DNA of 20,648 nucleotides, taken from JADFOB01 sp046753625 (GTDB lineage: Bacteria; Planctomycetota; Phycisphaerae; UBA1845). Positions 1-8,038 of the stretch are shown here, piece by piece (positions within the stretch are counted from its first letter, which is position 1; the number at the start of each line of letters is the position of its first letter). The stretch spans positions 1-20,648 of the forward strand of contig JBHHUB010000056.1 of the NCBI GenBank assembly GCA_046753625.1, written 5' to 3'. The position numbers and the translations under genes are program-made. The notes under the pieces are model-generated. The model was given only the letters and a program-made list of their open reading frames with translations, ran no database searches and was not told the DNA's origin.

Positions 1-304
1 TCGCGTTGCAGGTTTCCGCACCGTCGCAGAACTGGCCGTTGTCACAGGCCGCGTCGCTTGGCGTGTTGTCGCAGGAATTGGTGGCTTCGTTGCACGAGTC
101 CGTCGTGCAGGCCACGGCGTCATTGCAATCTACGGCGGTCCCCGCCTGGCACCCAAGCGTCGCGTTGCAGGTTTCCGCGCCGTCGCAAAACAGGCCATTG
201 TCGCAGGCCGCGTCGTCCGGCGTGTTGTCGCAGGAATTGGTGGCCTCGTTGCACGAGTCCGTCGTGCAGGCAACGGCGTCGTTGCAATCCACGGCGGTGC
301 CCGC
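1..304 (-). repeat. 159-bp tandem repeat inside the protease gene (53-aa Cys-rich unit)
   Basis: The sequence from position 1 recurs from position 160 with few mismatches, a period of exactly 159 bp, so the frame is kept. Each unit encodes a Cys-rich block with VDCNDAVACTTDSCNEATNS, then CDNTP and a CDNG-x-FCDGAETC motif. Differences are mostly synonymous or conservative (for example PDDAACDNGL against PSDAACDNGQ). More copies may lie beyond the left edge. Near-identity at DNA level points to recent duplication or gene conversion. Confidence 0.85.
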
Positions 305-2527
305 GACACACGTCCCGGCCGAGCAAACCTCGGCTCCGTTGCAGAAGATTCCGTCGTCACAGTCTGCATCGGCCTGGCACCCGCCCGTGCACGGATTGTT
401 GCCGACGCTATCGATGTGCAGCGACCAGGAATTCAGCGTGCCGCCATCGGCCGACACGCTATCGTACACGGTGATCACCCATGCGCCGGCCGAATCCATC
501 CCGTCAAAGGCGGACAGCGATTGCTCCGGCGTGTAGTTCGGGGGCGAGGACAGGTTCGTCGCGCATTGCGATTCGATCGCGCCGCCGGTTCCCTCGTCGT
601 CCAAAATGATTCCGCTGAAGTTGTCGTTGCTGCATCCAAAACTGGATGCGGGGACACCGGGCCGATCGATCACGGTGACCGTCGTACCCAGGTGCGACAC
701 CGTCACCGTCAAGTCCCCCACCCACGTATGGCTGATATCCAAGTCGACATCAATATCACCGATGACGACCGAATCAGGCACGTTGATCGTGTCCGTCGCG
801 GGATTGCCCGCGCCGCCGCCGTCGGGGATCGTGGCACCCGGTGCATTCTGGTACACCGTCGGATTGCCGGCGGTACCGCTGCCGCAATCCGTGCCGTCGC
901 CCATGTAGAAGCCGCCCGAAGCCGCGCAGGCGGCCGGATTGTCAATGCTGCAGGATTGGCCGGTGCAACATGCGCCTTGCCCCTGGCAGGTTCCACCAAT
1001 GCACGTTTGCCCAGGAGGACAGGAAATCGGCGTGAAGGAACAGGAACCGGCCGAACAAACATCAGTCGTACAGGGATCACCGTCGTCGCAATCGGCGTTG
1101 GTCGCGCAGCCCGGTCCGACCAGTTGCAGCGAATTGATGGCATCGATGCGACCGAACCCGAACGAACGGTCAAAACCGGTAGCGCCCAAGTCGAGCGCCC
1201 CGTCGCGAATGATTTGCCGCACCTCGGCCGGCGTGAGGGTCGGATCCGCGCTAAGAATCAGCGCGGCAAGGCCCGCGACATGAGGCGTTGCCATACTGGT
1301 TCCACACTTGGAGGTGATGCTCGTCCCGCCCGCCGCATTGGATGCTGAAAACGTATCGCAACCCGGCGCCACAACATCAAGAAAATCGCTCTTGTTGCTG
1401 AAGCATACGAGGCTGTCCACCGTGGGATTGTTGTCAACGCAGATGCCCCAGTTGAACGAAGAAGAGGAGTTGGCGCAATTCGGGAAATCCGCATCGTACG
1501 TGGCGCCCACCGAGATAACCTGCGATCCACAGGCCGGCGTACCCATCGCGTTGGCGAAGCCGTCATTGCCGGACGCTGCGACCACGACGACGCCGGCATT
1601 GACCGCGTTGTTGGCCGCCGCGGCGCCGCTGTCCGAATCGCACGTGCCCGCGAATTGGCCGCCGCCCAAACTCATGCTGATGATGTCCGCCTGACCTCCG
1701 GCGCCCGTCTGATCCGCACAGTAATTGATACCCGCGATCACATTGGAAAATGTCCCGCTTCCCGCCGCATCCAAAACCTTGACCCCAATCAACGTCGCAT
1801 TGGGCGCTATCCCCTGAAACGGCCTGGACGTGCCGCATACCGTCCGCGATATTCCCGTTCCGCCCACGGCGGTACCCGCGACATGCGAGCCGTGCCCGTT
1901 GTCATCCTCGGGGTTGTTGTCGTTGTTGACGAAATCGCGACCGGCGGCCGTGTCAATACGAGCGGCGTACATCTGGTTGTCAGAGTCGATGCCCGTGTCG
2001 ATGATGCAAACACGAACATTGGCACCGCTGGCGTTGAGCCCCGCCCCCGTGATCTGACTTTGCAACGCCCGAATCAGCGGCGTGCTATCGTCCATATACG
2101 CGTGGACGATCTTATCGCGCTCGACGCGAACCACGCCGGGCATACGGCGCAACGCCGGAAGCTGCGACAGCGGAAGGTCTCGAATGTTCACGACATTGGG
2201 CAAAACCTTGCTGTAATCGTACTTCTGATAGGCGCCAAACTGCTGGCTGAACGTCTGCACGTTCGTGCGCTGCACGGCTCCGCGGTTGATCGACGGGTCA
2301 AAATGCACGAGAACGCTGACCCGCTCGCCTTGTCCATCTCCAAAATCAACCGATGGCACATTCTCAAGCGACGAACCAACGGGAATCGCCTTGGGCCATG
2401 CAGGCTGATCGCCTCCCGATAGGGCCCGGGCGGCCGGCACGCCGAAAGCCAGGGCCACGACGGCCACGGCACTAACAAAAGACCCAGAACTCCTCCAACA
2501 CTTCTCGAATTGCGCACATAACCTCAT
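1..2527 (-). CDS. Secreted subtilisin-like (S8) serine protease with P-domain and Cys-rich repeats, 3' end off the left edge
   Basis: The frame is open for 842 codons from an ATG at 2527 to the window edge. Seen: signal peptide (hydrophobic core about residues 17-30, possible cleavage after ARA at 33-35); an I9-like propeptide (about 65-145); peptidase S8 domain with Asp177 (IIDTG), His212 (NGHGSHVAGT), oxyanion Asn321 (AASGND) and Ser411 (GTSMATPHVAG). A proprotein-convertase P-domain follows (about 560-708). A short Cys-rich stretch lies near 474-503 and a repeated one from about 714, with CDDG-x-FCNGAE-x-C motifs; the last two full repeats are almost identical. All catalytic residues are present, so it should be an active extracellular endopeptidase that matures by propeptide removal. 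P-domains usually stabilise the catalytic domain; Cys-rich repeats of this kind occur in large surface proteins. The C-terminal sorting signal, if any, is outside the window. It is transcribed divergently from the EamA gene. Confidence 0.95.
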   Translation of the reverse strand, partial: MRLCAQFEKCWRSSGSFVSAVAVVALAFGVPAARALSGGDQPAWPKAIPVGSSLENVPSVDFGDGQGERVSVLVHFDPSINRGAVQRTNVQTFSQQFGAYQKYDYSKVLPNVVNIRDLPLSQLPALRRMPGVVRVERDKIVHAYMDDSTPLIRALQSQITGAGLNASGANVRVCIIDTGIDSDNQMYAARIDTAAGRDFVNNDNNPEDDNGHGSHVAGTAVGGTGISRTVCGTSRPFQGIAPNATLIGVKVLDAAGSGTFSNVIAGINYCADQTGAGGQADIISMSLGGGQFAGTCDSDSGAAAANNAVNAGVVVVAASGNDGFANAMGTPACGSQVISVGATYDADFPNCANSSSSFNWGICVDNNPTVDSLVCFSNKSDFLDVVAPGCDTFSASNAAGGTSITSKCGTSMATPHVAGLAALILSADPTLTPAEVRQIIRDGALDLGATGFDRSFGFGRIDAINSLQLVGPGCATNADCDDGDPCTTDVCSAGSCSFTPISCPPGQTCIGGTCQGQGACCTGQSCSIDNPAACAASGGFYMGDGTDCGSGTAGNPTVYQNAPGATIPDGGGAGNPATDTINVPDSVVIGDIDVDLDISHTWVGDLTVTVSHLGTTVTVIDRPGVPASSFGCSNDNFSGIILDDEGTGGAIESQCATNLSSPPNYTPEQSLSAFDGMDSAGAWVITVYDSVSADGGTLNSWSLHIDSVGNNPCTGGCQADADCDDGIFCNGAEVCSAGTCVAGTAVDCNDAVACTTDSCNEATNSCDNTPDDAACDNGLFCDGAETCNATLGCQAGTAVDCNDAVACTTDSCNEATNSCDNTPSDAACDNGQFCDGAETCNA

Positions 2528-2537
2528 CGACTTGTCA

Positions 2538-2544
2538 CTCCCTT
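2538..2544 (-). promoter_or_regulatory. Ribosome-binding site of the protease gene
   Basis: Read on the minus strand this is AAGGGAG, ending 10 nt before the ATG at 2527. It supports that ATG, which also gives a good signal peptide, over the GTG at 2517 in another frame. Confidence 0.6.
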
Positions 2545-2670
2545 GCTAAACCAAAAGAATTGGTACAGATTCGTGGCCCGCCACAAAACGCGGGCACCGA
2601 GAAGAAAACAATGCAAGCTCTTTCGAAGTCTTCATTGTCGAGCACCGACGCGTGAGCGAACGCGGATCGC

Positions 2671-2694
2671 CCGGCCGCCGGAACCGGCGGCCGG
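2671..2694. repeat. Perfect 24-bp GC-rich palindrome
   Basis: Arms CCGGCCGCCGG (2671-2681) and CCGGCGGCCGG (2684-2694) are separated by AA. It sits about 145 bp upstream of the protease ATG and 310 bp upstream of the EamA start. Without a T-run it is not a standard terminator. It could be an operator for a dimeric regulator or a hairpin in a long protease leader. Confidence 0.6.
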
Positions 2695-2993
2695 AGAACT
2701 TATGATCAAGCGCACCAGGGCCAACCAACTTGTCGGCCGAAGGACTAATCTGACTCGGCCTAAGCCGCAAGTCCGAGCATAGCAACACAGAAAACGACAA
2801 GCAAGAGAAAAGCCGCTGCCGGAGAAGGTTTCCCAACGTCAACCGACCACGGCAGAATCGCTCCATCTTACCCAATTTAACACTATCGAAGTATACATTG
2901 GCCGATCAGGCGCAACTGCCTCGCGCCATTTTGGTGGACCGACGGATCTTAACCGATCAGCGCGGCCTCGGTATCCCTGGCCATGCCGGTCGC

Positions 2994-2999
2994 TATATT
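2994..2999 (+). promoter_or_regulatory. Possible -10 box for a leaderless EamA transcript
   Basis: TATATT ends 7 nt before the ATG at 3007, so transcription would begin at or next to the start codon. No Shine-Dalgarno sequence precedes either candidate ATG (2983 or 3007). No -35 match is visible at the usual spacing, so this is tentative. Confidence 0.25.
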
Positions 3000-3006
3000 G
3001 GGCGTC

Positions 3007-3912
3007 ATGTCGGACGCATGGGTCGGAAAAATCTCAGCGCTGGCGGCAGCGTTCACCTGGTCGCTGGCGCTGATTCTGTTCAAGCGGAGCGGAGAGACTC
3101 TGCATCCGCTTGCCCTCAACGCCTTTAAGAATACGGTCGGCCTGCTGCTGCTGATGGCCACGCTCGTATTTGCCGGGGAGGACCTGACTGTACTGGTCAC
3201 GGCTCCCCCAGGAGATCTGTGCATCCTCATCTTAAGCGGCATCGTGGGCATCGCGGTTGCCGATACGCTCTTGTTTCATAGCCTGAATCTGCTTGGCGTC
3301 GGCCTGCTCACGATTGCGGAATGCGCCTACGCCCCGTCTGTCGTCGCAGTGGCGTGGTTCTTCCTGGGCGAACGGATCACAGCCTACCAGTATATCGGGG
3401 GCGCCCTGATTCTGCTTGCGGTGCTCCTGTGCGCAGGGCACAATCCGCCCATGGGGCGGACGCGCGGACAGGTGCTTGGGGGCATGGCGCTCGGCTTAAC
3501 CGCCATCATGCTCATGGCCATCGGCATCGTCGTCGCCAAGCCCGTGCTGGAGGATTCCCCGCTGATCCTCGCGTCCACACTTCGCCTAGCCGGCGGCTCG
3601 TTGATCCTGATCGTGTGGATGGCGGTGCGGCCGGATCGCGCGCGGTATTTTGCGGTCTTTCGGCCCACGCGCGTTTGGAGAATCTGTATCCCCGCGTCGG
3701 TGTTGGGTACCTACCTAGCGATGATCTTTTGGGTGGCGGGGTTCAAGTACGGGCAGGCGGGCGTCGCGGCGGTGCTGAATCAGACCTCGACCATCTTGGC
3801 GCTGGTCTTCGCCACGCTGATCCTTAAGGAACCGTTTACGAAGCGAAAGGCCACCGCCGCCATCGTCGCCCTGGCGGGCGTGATCATCATCACCGCCTAT
3901 TCGGGCGGTTGA
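3007..3912 (+). CDS. DMT-superfamily permease (EamA family)
   Basis: A 301-residue, very hydrophobic protein with about ten predicted membrane segments arranged as two EamA repeats (about residues 5-130 and 150-300). The first opens with KISALAAAFTWSLALILFK. A conserved-looking segment (LLTIAECAYAPSVVAVAWFF, then LGERI) sits at the end of the first half, and its counterpart in the second half (LNQTSTILALVFATLILKEP, then FTKRK) is typical of the family. EamA proteins are inner-membrane exporters or importers of metabolites; the substrate cannot be read from sequence. An in-frame ATG at 2983 would add MPVAILGV; 3007 is preferred because the protein then begins like relatives. It stands alone, divergent from the protease and convergent with the kinase gene. 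Confidence 0.9.
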   Translation: MSDAWVGKISALAAAFTWSLALILFKRSGETLHPLALNAFKNTVGLLLLMATLVFAGEDLTVLVTAPPGDLCILILSGIVGIAVADTLLFHSLNLLGVGLLTIAECAYAPSVVAVAWFFLGERITAYQYIGGALILLAVLLCAGHNPPMGRTRGQVLGGMALGLTAIMLMAIGIVVAKPVLEDSPLILASTLRLAGGSLILIVWMAVRPDRARYFAVFRPTRVWRICIPASVLGTYLAMIFWVAGFKYGQAGVAAVLNQTSTILALVFATLILKEPFTKRKATAAIVALAGVIIITAYSGG

Positions 3913-3964
3913 CGGTAGAGTTGGCATGATCGCATCGAAAAGGTCGAAGCAGGCTCGCTCCTGT

Positions 3965-3987
3965 ACAGCGGCCGGAAAACCCGCTGT
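3965..3987. terminator. Hairpin between convergent EamA and kinase genes
   Basis: ACAGCGG (3965-3971) pairs with CCGCTGT (3981-3987) around a 9-nt loop, in the 84-bp gap between the EamA stop (3912) and the kinase stop (3997). It is correctly placed for both genes, but neither strand has a clear T-run after it, so termination is only a guess. Confidence 0.3.
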
Positions 3988-3996
3988 TCACGGCGG

Positions 3997-6900
3997 CTAT
4001 GGGTCCGGCAAATCGCCACGATCGCGCCATTGCGCCGCTTGATCCGGCTTCTTCCACTGCTCATAGAGTTGCACCAGATGATTGGCCACGCGCACGGTCC
4101 GCTCGTGATCGGCCCCCAGTGAAGCGGCCAGCGCCTGGTGAGCCGAGAGGAGCATGGTCTCGGCGGCGGGCAAGTCCGGCTTGGTCAGGAGGCACTCGCC
4201 GTAGTATCCGCGAAACACCGCCAGGAGCCAATGCTGTTCGGGGAGAATCCCGGCGGCGCCGTCTACCACACTTTGGAACAGCTCCAGCGCCTCTTGCGTT
4301 GCGCCCAGCGCCGACAGGGCGCGGGCCAGGTTGTTCATCGCAATCAGTGTGTTGGGGTCGGATTCCCCAACGGTTTTCCTATAAGCATCAACCGCGGGCA
4401 GGAGGAGGTCACGGGCCTGGGCAAACCGGCCTTGGTTGAAATAGAGCATCGCCAGATTGCTCGTCGTGGCCAAGACGCGCGGATGCTCCGCCCCCAAGGA
4501 GGCGGTCTGGGAAGCCAGCAACCTCAATTGAATCGCCTCAGCCTTGTCGAAACGGTTCTGCTTGGTGTAGAGCAGCCCGAGATTGTGCAGGTAATCGAGC
4601 GTTTCCTCGTTTTCCGGGCCGAGCAGTTCGGTACTCGTATCAACCGCGGTGACCAGAAGCAACTCAGCCTTGTCCAGTTTTCCGATGTCGGTGTACAGCA
4701 AGGCCAGGTTGTTCATCGCATCGAGCGTCTGGGAATGTTTCTCGCCCAACGTGATGATCGAATGTTCCAACGCCTTAGCCAGCAAAGGTTCCGCATCGCT
4801 GTAGCGACCCTGGCCACGGTACAGCAGGCCGAGGTTGGACTGAACCGTAATGGTCTCCGGATGCGTCTCGCCCAAGACGGCCATACGCCTGGCAAGGACG
4901 CTTTGGTACAGAGATTCAGCCTCTTCGGTTTCGCCCAGGTTATCCAGCGTCGACGCCAGGTTGCTCATCGCAATCATCGTCTGGGGATGCGTCTCGCCGA
5001 GAACGCGGCGACTGATCTCCAAGGTCGTGCGGCAGATAGGCTCCGCTTCTTCGAACCGACCGAGCCGAACCAGCAGCACGGCGAGATTGTTGTTGTAGCT
5101 CAGCGTCCAGGGGCTTTCCGGCCCCAGTTCCTTTTCGCTACGCGTGATAAGATCGCGGTAAAAGCGCTCGCTGTCGTCAAGGCGTCCCAAATCGGAATAG
5201 ACCGCAGCCAGGTCGTTCATCGCGTTGAGCGTGTTGGGATGCGATTCGCCGAATCCGTCGACGCAAACTTTGAGCAATCGGCTGAAGATGCCTTCCGCCT
5301 TCTGAAGCTCACCAAGATCGTGATACAGCTTGCCGAGGTTGCTATCGACGCCGACGGACGCAACCTGGTCTTCAAGACCGAGTCCGGTGAGAATCTTCTT
5401 GGCACGCTGCAGATATTTCTGGGCCTCATCGTTGTCGCCCCGCTCGTGAAGAATGCCACCGAGGGCGTTGTAGCTAGATGCCGTGTGGGCGTCATTGAGT
5501 CCGAACACCTCCTCGCGAATGCGAACGGCCGAGCGCAGGTGCTCTTCGGCCACGGGCAAACTCCCGAGGCTGGCGTAGGTGATTCCGAGCGTGTGGTGCA
5601 CGGCCGCTCGAATTTCCGGCTCGCTGGCCAGGTCCGTATCGATGCGTCGGGCGGTCTGATCGATCAATTCGCGAACCGTGACGTCCTTGCGTTCTTGCAG
5701 CGGATCCGCGGCGGACAGCATGTGTTGCAGGAACACGATCACCCGCTCAGCCTTGCGCCGCTCGACGGTGGCTTTTTCCGTCTGCGCCTCGGCCCGGGCC
5801 AGCGCCGACTGCGTGCGGACCAGCCCCACGTACGTTCCGATCGTACCCGCGGTGATGGATAGAATGAGCAACACCGTCGCCGCCACACCGACCTTGTGTC
5901 GTTGAACGAACTTGCCGATCCGGTAGGAAACGGTGTCGCGCCGGGCGCGGATGGGCAGCCCCGCCAAGTACCGGTTGATGTCGTCGGCGAATTGCTCGAC
6001 CGAGGTGTACCGGCGATCCGGATTCTTTTGCATGGCCGTCAGCACGATCGTGTCCAGGTCGCCTTTCAGACGCCGGTACAACTTTTCCGGCTGCGTCCCG
6101 CGCAACGAACTCACCGACGCGGGCGTGATCCGAACCGCCGCACCGTCTCCGTTCTCGATCTCGCGTGTCTGACGAACAACCGTGCTCGGCAGGTCGGGAT
6201 CGACCTCGCAGATGACTTGTTCCATAGCGCCGCGGTGGCGCCGACTGACCTGGTACGGCCGGTGTCCGGTGAGCAGTTCGTAAAGAATCACGCCCAGGGA
6301 GTAGACATCGCTGCACGTCGTAATCCGTTGGCCTTGGATTTGCTCCGGACTGGCGTACTGAGGCGTCATGATCCTTTGCGAGGCATCGGTGACAGTGGCA
6401 TGGTTTTGACCCTGCTCGCCCGAGAGGATCGTGGAGATGCCGAAGTCCACGAGTTTGCAGACGCCGTCACGGGTAACAAGAATGTTGCCCGGCTTCAAGT
6501 CGCGATGCACAATCAGGTGGCGGTGGGCGTGTTGAACCGCCGAGCACGCGTCGAGAAACATCTTCAATCGCTGCTCTATGGAAATGTGGCGTTCGTCGCA
6601 ATAGCGGTGGATCGGCGTGCCGTCGATGAATTCCATGACCAGGTACGGCGACCCGTTGGCCGCGGCACCGCCATCGAGAAGCTTCGCGATGTTCGGATGG
6701 TCCAGGTTCGCCAGCGTCTGCCGCTCCTGCCGAAACCGCCGCAGAATGTCGTCGGTCGCCATGCCGGGCTTGATGACTTTGACGGCCACCTCCCGATCGA
6801 ACTCCCCATCGCTGCGAACCGCCGCATAGACGGCCCCCATTCCTCCCGACCCCACCATGCGGACCAAACGATAGCGTCCCACTTCGGTGGGCATGGGAGA

Positions 6901-7122
6901 TGCGTCGAGCACGTCCGCGAGAATCTCAAAAGCCGCACCGCGGGAGGGTGGATCGAGAAAGGGAGTGGTCCGCTCGTCGGAATCCAGGAGCCCCTCGACG
7001 TGCCGGCGCAGTTCAGCGTTGCCACCGCAGGCGCGATCGAGAAAGACGGCTCGCTCCGACGGGTCGACATCGAAACACTGCTCCAAGATGGCCTTGACCT
7101 GCTCCCACGTCTTACCCCTCAA
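3997..7122 (-). CDS. Membrane Ser/Thr protein kinase (PknB-like) with C-terminal TPR array
   Basis: About 1041 aa. Numbered from the TTG at 7122: N-terminal segment typical of planctomycete kinases (WEQVKAILEQ, then ERAVFLDRACGG); glycine loop GSGGMG (81-86); ATP Lys105 (VAVKVIK); catalytic HRDLKPGN (196-203); DFG (216-218); SPE (248-250). All key residues are present. One membrane segment follows (about 402-425), then about twelve 42-residue TPRs of kinesin-light-chain type (LGETHP-x-T, NLA-x-LY, GR-x-x-EAE) to the end. The kinase side should be cytoplasmic and the TPR side periplasmic, a likely protein-binding sensor. It lies directly downstream of and overlaps the ECF sigma gene, so the kinase probably controls that sigma factor or its targets. 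A GTG at 7146 is the longer alternative start, but only the TTG has a good ribosome-binding site. Confidence 0.93.
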   Translation of the reverse strand: MRGKTWEQVKAILEQCFDVDPSERAVFLDRACGGNAELRRHVEGLLDSDERTTPFLDPPSRGAAFEILADVLDASPMPTEVGRYRLVRMVGSGGMGAVYAAVRSDGEFDREVAVKVIKPGMATDDILRRFRQERQTLANLDHPNIAKLLDGGAAANGSPYLVMEFIDGTPIHRYCDERHISIEQRLKMFLDACSAVQHAHRHLIVHRDLKPGNILVTRDGVCKLVDFGISTILSGEQGQNHATVTDASQRIMTPQYASPEQIQGQRITTCSDVYSLGVILYELLTGHRPYQVSRRHRGAMEQVICEVDPDLPSTVVRQTREIENGDGAAVRITPASVSSLRGTQPEKLYRRLKGDLDTIVLTAMQKNPDRRYTSVEQFADDINRYLAGLPIRARRDTVSYRIGKFVQRHKVGVAATVLLILSITAGTIGTYVGLVRTQSALARAEAQTEKATVERRKAERVIVFLQHMLSAADPLQERKDVTVRELIDQTARRIDTDLASEPEIRAAVHHTLGITYASLGSLPVAEEHLRSAVRIREEVFGLNDAHTASSYNALGGILHERGDNDEAQKYLQRAKKILTGLGLEDQVASVGVDSNLGKLYHDLGELQKAEGIFSRLLKVCVDGFGESHPNTLNAMNDLAAVYSDLGRLDDSERFYRDLITRSEKELGPESPWTLSYNNNLAVLLVRLGRFEEAEPICRTTLEISRRVLGETHPQTMIAMSNLASTLDNLGETEEAESLYQSVLARRMAVLGETHPETITVQSNLGLLYRGQGRYSDAEPLLAKALEHSIITLGEKHSQTLDAMNNLALLYTDIGKLDKAELLLVTAVDTSTELLGPENEETLDYLHNLGLLYTKQNRFDKAEAIQLRLLASQTASLGAEHPRVLATTSNLAMLYFNQGRFAQARDLLLPAVDAYRKTVGESDPNTLIAMNNLARALSALGATQEALELFQSVVDGAAGILPEQHWLLAVFRGYYGECLLTKPDLPAAETMLLSAHQALAASLGADHERTVRVANHLVQLYEQWKKPDQAAQWRDRGDLPDP

Positions 7123-7660
7123 CTTCTTGTCCTCCTTCGATTTCACGGCGCAACCACGCCCGAGCCATACGCCATTGACGACGAATCGTCCGCGAGGAAA
7201 CGCCCAGCATCACACCGATCTCCTCCTCGCTGCAACCGCCGAAGAACCGCATTTCGATAATCGTGCTCCAGCGCGGCTCGAACGCCTGCAGCCGTTTGAG
7301 CGCGTCATCCAATGCAATCAAATCCAACGCCTGCTCCGCATACAACGCAGCCTCGGCATCCAAGGGGACGCGTTTACCCCCGCTGCTTCGCTTTTGGGCA
7401 GTCTTGCGACGGGCGTGATCGACGAGGACATTGCGCATCGCCTTGGCAGCCAGCCGCAGCAGATCCTGCTTTTCGATCCGTTTGTCGTAATCCCCCTTAA
7501 TCAGGCGCATATAGACTTCATGCACCAGGGCGGTCGGTTGAAGCGTGTGCCCCGGGCGTTGCCGCCGCAGATAGCGACCGGCCAGGGAATGCAATTCATC
7601 GTAAATCGCCGGGAGCGGGGCATCCGGCTCTTGCGCGTCGAGTTTTCGGGTGTCAGCCAT
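7112..7660 (-). CDS. ECF-type RNA polymerase sigma factor, kinase-linked
   Basis: 182 aa. Region 2 spans about residues 16-88 (PTALVHEVYMRLI, then LLRLAAKAMRNVLVDHARRK), the arrangement of the Sigma70_ECF / TIGR02999-like family frequent in planctomycetes and acidobacteria. Region 4 spans about 117-172, with helix-turn-helix SEEEIGVMLGVSSRTIRRQW. No N-terminal or C-terminal extension and no anti-sigma gene are seen. In known cases such sigma factors sit beside Ser/Thr kinases and are thought to be controlled by phosphorylation; here the kinase overlaps its 3' end by 11 nt. The ATG at 7660 lacks a clear RBS. An inverted-repeat cluster 80-250 bp upstream may be its control region. Confidence 0.92.
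   Translation of the reverse strand: MADTRKLDAQEPDAPLPAIYDELHSLAGRYLRRQRPGHTLQPTALVHEVYMRLIKGDYDKRIEKQDLLRLAAKAMRNVLVDHARRKTAQKRSSGGKRVPLDAEAALYAEQALDLIALDDALKRLQAFEPRWSTIIEMRFFGGCSEEEIGVMLGVSSRTIRRQWRMARAWLRREIEGGQEVEG
7130..7137 (-). promoter_or_regulatory. Strong Shine-Dalgarno that selects the kinase TTG start
   Basis: Minus strand AAGGAGGA, then 7 nt, then TTG at 7122. It lies inside the last codons of the sigma gene (EGGQEVEG). The GTG at 7146 is preceded by GGTTGCGCC, with no such signal. This predicts coupled translation of sigma factor and kinase. Confidence 0.65.
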
Positions 7661-7742
7661 GCCAACCCAACAAAATCGCTACAACCGCTAAAAAGGTTGT
7701 CCCGTCTGGGGGGAAGATGCGTTTCTACAGATGAACAGAAGC

Positions 7743-7834
7743 GCTGTTCCGCATTCGCCACGATCATCATACCACGATTCGTGGCGACCCGCCCGTTCCA
7801 CCACGAACAATTGCGGGCGAAATCGCGGAACAGC
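7743..7834. promoter_or_regulatory. Inverted-repeat cluster with four CCACGA half-sites, upstream of the sigma gene
   Basis: Outer arms GCTGTTCCGC (7743-7752) and GCGGAACAGC (7825-7834) are perfect complements. Inside are CGCCACGA (7756-7763) and TCGTGGCG (7779-7786), and a tight palindrome CCACGA-T-TCGTGG (7772-7784). A further CCACGA lies at 7801-7806. The set lies about 80-175 bp upstream of the sigma ATG, where an operator would be expected. The binding factor is unknown. Confidence 0.4.
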
Positions 7835-8004
7835 ATGGCGCGAGAGGCTTGTGGGGCCGGGCGAACGGCCTCGACCTACCGTTTGCAGGCCCCCGAGCTC
7901 TCGCGCTTTTCGGACGTTAACCAAGGATGACGTGTGTGGACCGGAGGGGAACATCGGCGGGCAGCACCCGGGGGGGAGCCGCTGCGTGATCGATGAATTG
8001 ATTT

Positions 8005-8038
8005 GGGGGGGGAGATGGGTTTGGGGGGACAGAGGGGG
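8005..8038 (+). other. G-quadruplex motif
   Basis: Four G-runs on the plus strand: 8 G (8005-8012), 3 G (8017-8019), 6 G (8023-8028) and 5 G (8034-8038), with loops of 4, 3 and 5 nt. A fifth run of 5 G is at 8053-8057. This meets the standard G3+N1-7 definition. It is far from both flanking genes. Confidence 0.55.

Larger units (their letters stand above)
2528..3006. other. Divergent intergenic region between protease and EamA genes
   Basis: About 480 bp with no convincing gene; the short open frames have no recognisable motif. It holds the protease RBS, a bulged inverted repeat (ACAATG at 2608-2613 against CATTGT at 2633-2638, extended by AAG/CTT), a perfect GC-rich palindrome at 2671-2694, and AT-rich DNA from about 2865 to 2900 including TATACA at 2892-2897. 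Promoters for both flanking genes must lie here or just inside. No good -35/-10 pair could be assigned. Confidence 0.6.

Noticed and set aside
6..1348. Plus-strand open frames over the protease gene (6-536, 416-1348)
   Set aside because: They mirror the repeated Cys-rich and P-domain coding sequence on the minus strand and contain no recognisable motif.
4138..7260. Two long plus-strand open frames (4138-5862 and 5896-7260)
   Set aside because: They are antisense to the kinase gene, whose catalytic and TPR motifs are unmistakable. The plus frames show no domain and arise from GC-rich codon bias.
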